NCBI GenBank assembly: GCA_039566865.1
Contig: CM076959.1
Span: forward strand, 15,669,501 to 15,733,500
Origin: Aurelia coerulea
Taxonomy: Eukaryota > Cnidaria > Scyphozoa > Semaeostomeae > Ulmaridae
DNA length: 64,000 nt
Reading direction: 5' to 3'
Shown: piece by piece, positions 61,061-64,000 of the stretch
Numbering within the stretch: the stretch's first letter is position 1
Layout of the letters: every line of letters begins with the position of its first letter
Notes under the pieces: generated by a model
The model's input: only the letters and a program-made list of their open reading frames with translations
The model's database searches: none
What the model was told of the DNA's origin: nothing
Made by a program: the position numbers and the translations under genes

Positions 61061-64000
61061 CCGATTTTCTGGCAAAAAGTAAGGTTAACCCCTTTGCTTT
61101 TTACAAAAATAGGCCCTCTTCAAACTACCGATTTTCTGGCAAAAAGTAAGGTTATCCCCTTTGCTTTTTTACAAAAATAGGGCCTCTTCAAACTACCGAT
61201 TTTCTGGCAAAAAGTAAGGTTAACCCCTTTGCTTTTTTGCAAAAACAGGCCCTCTTCAAACTACCGATTTTCTGGCAAAAAGTAAGGTTAACCACTTTGC
61301 TTATTTACAAAAATAGGACCTCTTCAGAATAAAAAATTTTGGACAAAAATAAGGTAAACCCCTTTGCTTTTTTTCAAAAATAGGCCCTTTTCAGACTACC
61401 GATTTTCTGGCAAAAAGTAAGGTTAACCCCTTTGCTTTTATACAAAAATAGGCCCTTTTCAGACTACCGATTTTCTGGCAAAAAGTAAGGTTAACCCCTT
61501 TGCTTTTATACAAAAATAGGCCCTTTTCAAACTACCGATTTTCTGGCAAATAGTAAGGTTAACCCCTTTGTTTTTTTACAAAAATAGGCCCTCTTCAAAC
61601 TACAGATTTTCTGGCAAATAGTAAGGTTAACCCCTTTGCTTTTGTACCAAAATAGGCCCTTTTCAAACAACCGATTTTCTGGCAAAAAATAAGATTAACC
61701 CCTTTGCTTTTTTACAAAAATAGGCCCTCTTCAGAATACCGATTTTCTGGCAAAAAGGAAGGTTTAGCCCTTTCCTTTTTTACAAAAATAGGCCGTCTTC
61801 AACCTACCGATTTTCTGTCAAAAGTAAGGTTATCCCCTTTGCTTTTTTTCAAAGATAGGCCCTTTTCAGACTACCGATTTTCTGGCAAAAAGTAAGGTTA
61901 TCCTCTTTGCTTTTTTACAAAAATAGGCCCTCTTCAAACTACCGATTTTCTGGCAAAAAGTAAGGCTAACACCTTTGCTATTTTGAAAAAACAGGCCCTC
62001 TTCAAACTACCGATTTTCTGGCAAAAAGTAAGGTTAACCCCTTTGCTTTTTTGCAAAAACAGGCCCTCTTCAAACTACCGATTTTCTGGCAAAAAGTAAG
62101 GTTAACCCTTTTGCTTTTTTAAAAAAATAGGCCCTCTTCGAACTACCTACTTTCTGGCAAAAAAGTAAGGTTAACGCTTTTGCTTTTTTGCAAAACCAGG
62201 CCCTCTTCAAACAACCGATTTTCTGGCAAAAAGTAAGGATAACCCCTATGCTTTTTTATTAAAATAGGCCCTCTTCAAGCTACCGATTTTCTGGCAAAAA
62301 GTAAAGTTAACCCCTTTGCTTTTTTGAAAAAATAGGCCTTCTTCAAACTACCGATTTTCTGGCAGACAGTAAGGTTAACCCCGTTGCTTTTTTCAAATAT
62401 AGGCCCTCTTCAAACTACCGATTTTCTTGCAAAAAGTAAGGTTATCCCCTTTGCTTTTTGCAAAAATAGGCCCTCTTCAAACTACCGATTTTCTGGCAAA
62501 AAGTAAGGTTAACCACTTTGCTTATTTACAAAAATAGGCCCTTTTCAAACTACCGATTTTCTGGCAAAAAGTAAGGTTATCCCCTTTGCTTTTTTGCAGA
62601 AACAGGCCCTCTTCAAACTACCGATTTTCTGGCAAACAGTAAGGTTAACCACGTTGCTTTTTTCAAAAATAGGCCCTCTTCAAACTACCGATTTTCTCGC
62701 AAAAAGTAAGGTTATCCCCTTTGCTTTATTGCAAAAATAGGCCCTCTTCAAACTACCGATTTTCTGGCAAAAAGTAAGGCTAACACCTTTGCTATTTTGA
62801 AAAAACAGGCCCTCTTCAAACTACCGATTTTCTGGCAAAAAGTAAGGTTAACACCTTTGCTTTTTTGAAAAAAACAGGCCCTCTTCAAACTACCGATTTT
62901 CTGGCAAAAAGTAAGGTTAACCCCTTTGCTTTTATACAAAAATAGGCCCTTTTCAAACTACCGATTTTCTGGCAAATAGTAAGGTTAACCCCTTTGTTTT
63001 TTTTACAAAAAATAGGCCCTCTTCAAACTACCGATTTTCTGGCAAAAAGTAAGGTTATCCCCTTTGCTTTTTTGCAAAAACAGGCCCTCTTCAAACTACC
63101 GATTTTCTGGCAAAAAGTAAGGTTAACCCCTTTGCTTTTTTACAAAAATAGGCCCTCTTCAAACTACCGATTTTCTGGAAAAAGTAGGGTTAACCCCTTT
63201 GCTTTTTTGCAAAAATAGGCCCTCTTCAAACTACCGATTTTCTGGCAAACAGTAAGGTTAACCCCTTTGATTTTTACAAAAATAGGCCCTCGTCAAACTA
63301 CCGATTTTCTGGCAAAAAGTAAGGTTAACCCCTTTGCTTTTGTACAAATATAGGCCCTTTTCAAACCACCGATTTTCTGGCAAAAAATAAGGTTAACCCC
63401 TTTGCTTTTTTACAAAAATAGGCCCTCTTCAGAATCCCGATTTTCTGGCAAAAAGGAAGGCTAAGCCCTTTGCTTTTTTACAAAAATAGGCCGTCTTCAA
63501 CCTACCGATTTTCTGTCAAAAGTAAGGTTATCCCCTTTGCTTTTTTTCAAAGATAGGCCCTTTTCAGACTACCGATTTTCTGGCAAAAAGTAAGGTTAAC
63601 CCCTTTGCTTTTATAAAAAAATAGGCTCTTTTTAATCTACCGATTTTCTGGCAAATAGTAAGGTTAACCTGTTTGTTTTTTTACAAAAATAGGCCCTCTT
63701 CAAACTACCGATTTTCTGGAAAAAATAAGGTTATCCCCTTTGCTTTTTTGCAAAAACAGGCCCTCTTTAAACTACTGATTTTTTGGCAAAAAGTAAGGTT
63801 AACCCTTTTGCTTTTTTAAAAAAATAGGCCCTCTTCGAACTACCGACTTTCTGGCAAAAAGTAAGGTTAACGCTATTGCTTTTTTACAAAAATAGGCCCT
63901 CTTCAAACAACCGATTTTCTGGCAAAAAGTAAGGTTAACCCCTATGCTTTTTCATTAAAATAGGCCCTCTTCAAGCTACCGATTTTCTGGCAAAAAGTAA

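Larger units (their letters stand above)
31325..64000 (+). repeat. 68-bp satellite array, about 480 units, continuing past the window
   Basis: The monomer is about 68 bp: TAGGCCCTCTTCAAACTACC, GATTTTCTGGCAAAAAGTAA, GGTTAACCCCTTTGC, then a T-run, AC, an A-run. Exact spacing is seen for example at 34321 to 34389. Units differ by substitutions, by A/T-run length and by small deletions, and are in one orientation. 68 is not a multiple of 3, so every frame shifts unit by unit. The many 60-126-aa ORFs (FAFLQK, PIFWQKVRLTPLLFYK) are by-products. GGTTAACC is an 8-bp palindrome present in most units. Confidence 0.98.

Noticed and set aside
31099..63218. Dozens of 60-126-aa ORFs such as FAFLQKQALFKLPIFWQK on both strands
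   Set aside because: They come from the 68-bp satellite, whose length shifts the frame each unit. There is no start, splice or codon signal beyond the repeat.
31325..64000. Telomeric repeat, suggested by TTAACCCC words
   Set aside because: The word occurs once per 68-bp monomer, not as a short tandem telomeric repeat.

Overview
This window is eukaryotic, most likely from a marine invertebrate. It contains GT-AG introns, tails of non-LTR retrotransposons with (ATGAA)n 3' ends, many small terminal-inverted-repeat (TIR) elements, and a two-domain secreted Cys-rich protein whose style I associate with anthozoan cnidarians (coral or anemone). The taxon is an inference. There are no bacterial operons, rRNA, CRISPR or recognisable tRNA genes.

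Layout. 1-513: 3' end of a LINE. 514-3010: a minisatellite of 16- and 21-bp units. 3012-14400: gene-poor DNA with LINE tails, two retro-insertions bounded by target-site duplications, several TIR element (MITE-like) families, and a 5-copy tandem array of about 190 bp. 14445-27385: the only convincing gene, on the + strand, with 9 exons over about 12.6 kb. Introns separate a signal peptide and two tandem copies of an 8-cysteine, WSC-like domain from a short C-terminal tail. The introns are packed with TIR elements, foldback elements, microsatellites and a tandem duplication of an exon/intron boundary. 27386-31106: downstream DNA with more foldback elements. 31107-64000: a 33-kb array of a 68-bp satellite that runs off the right edge, with local higher-order repeats and an inverted edge block.

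The gene was assembled by joining exons too short to stand out as ORFs. Splice phases, exon lengths (exons 6 and 8 are both 153 nt) and cysteine spacing agree between the two domains. Its function is unknown; secretion and disulfide bonding are inferred. Nearly all other long ORFs are products of tandem repeats and are not annotated as genes.

The most notable signals are: the asymmetric intron structure of the duplicated domain; phantom microexons made by tandem duplication of the exon 6 donor; a perfect 58-bp hairpin in the last intron; an empty-site paralogue showing that a 509-bp MITE inserted at TA; a 63-bp element with an 8-bp target duplication; and the inverted edge of the 68-bp satellite, which switches at its GGTTAAC motif.
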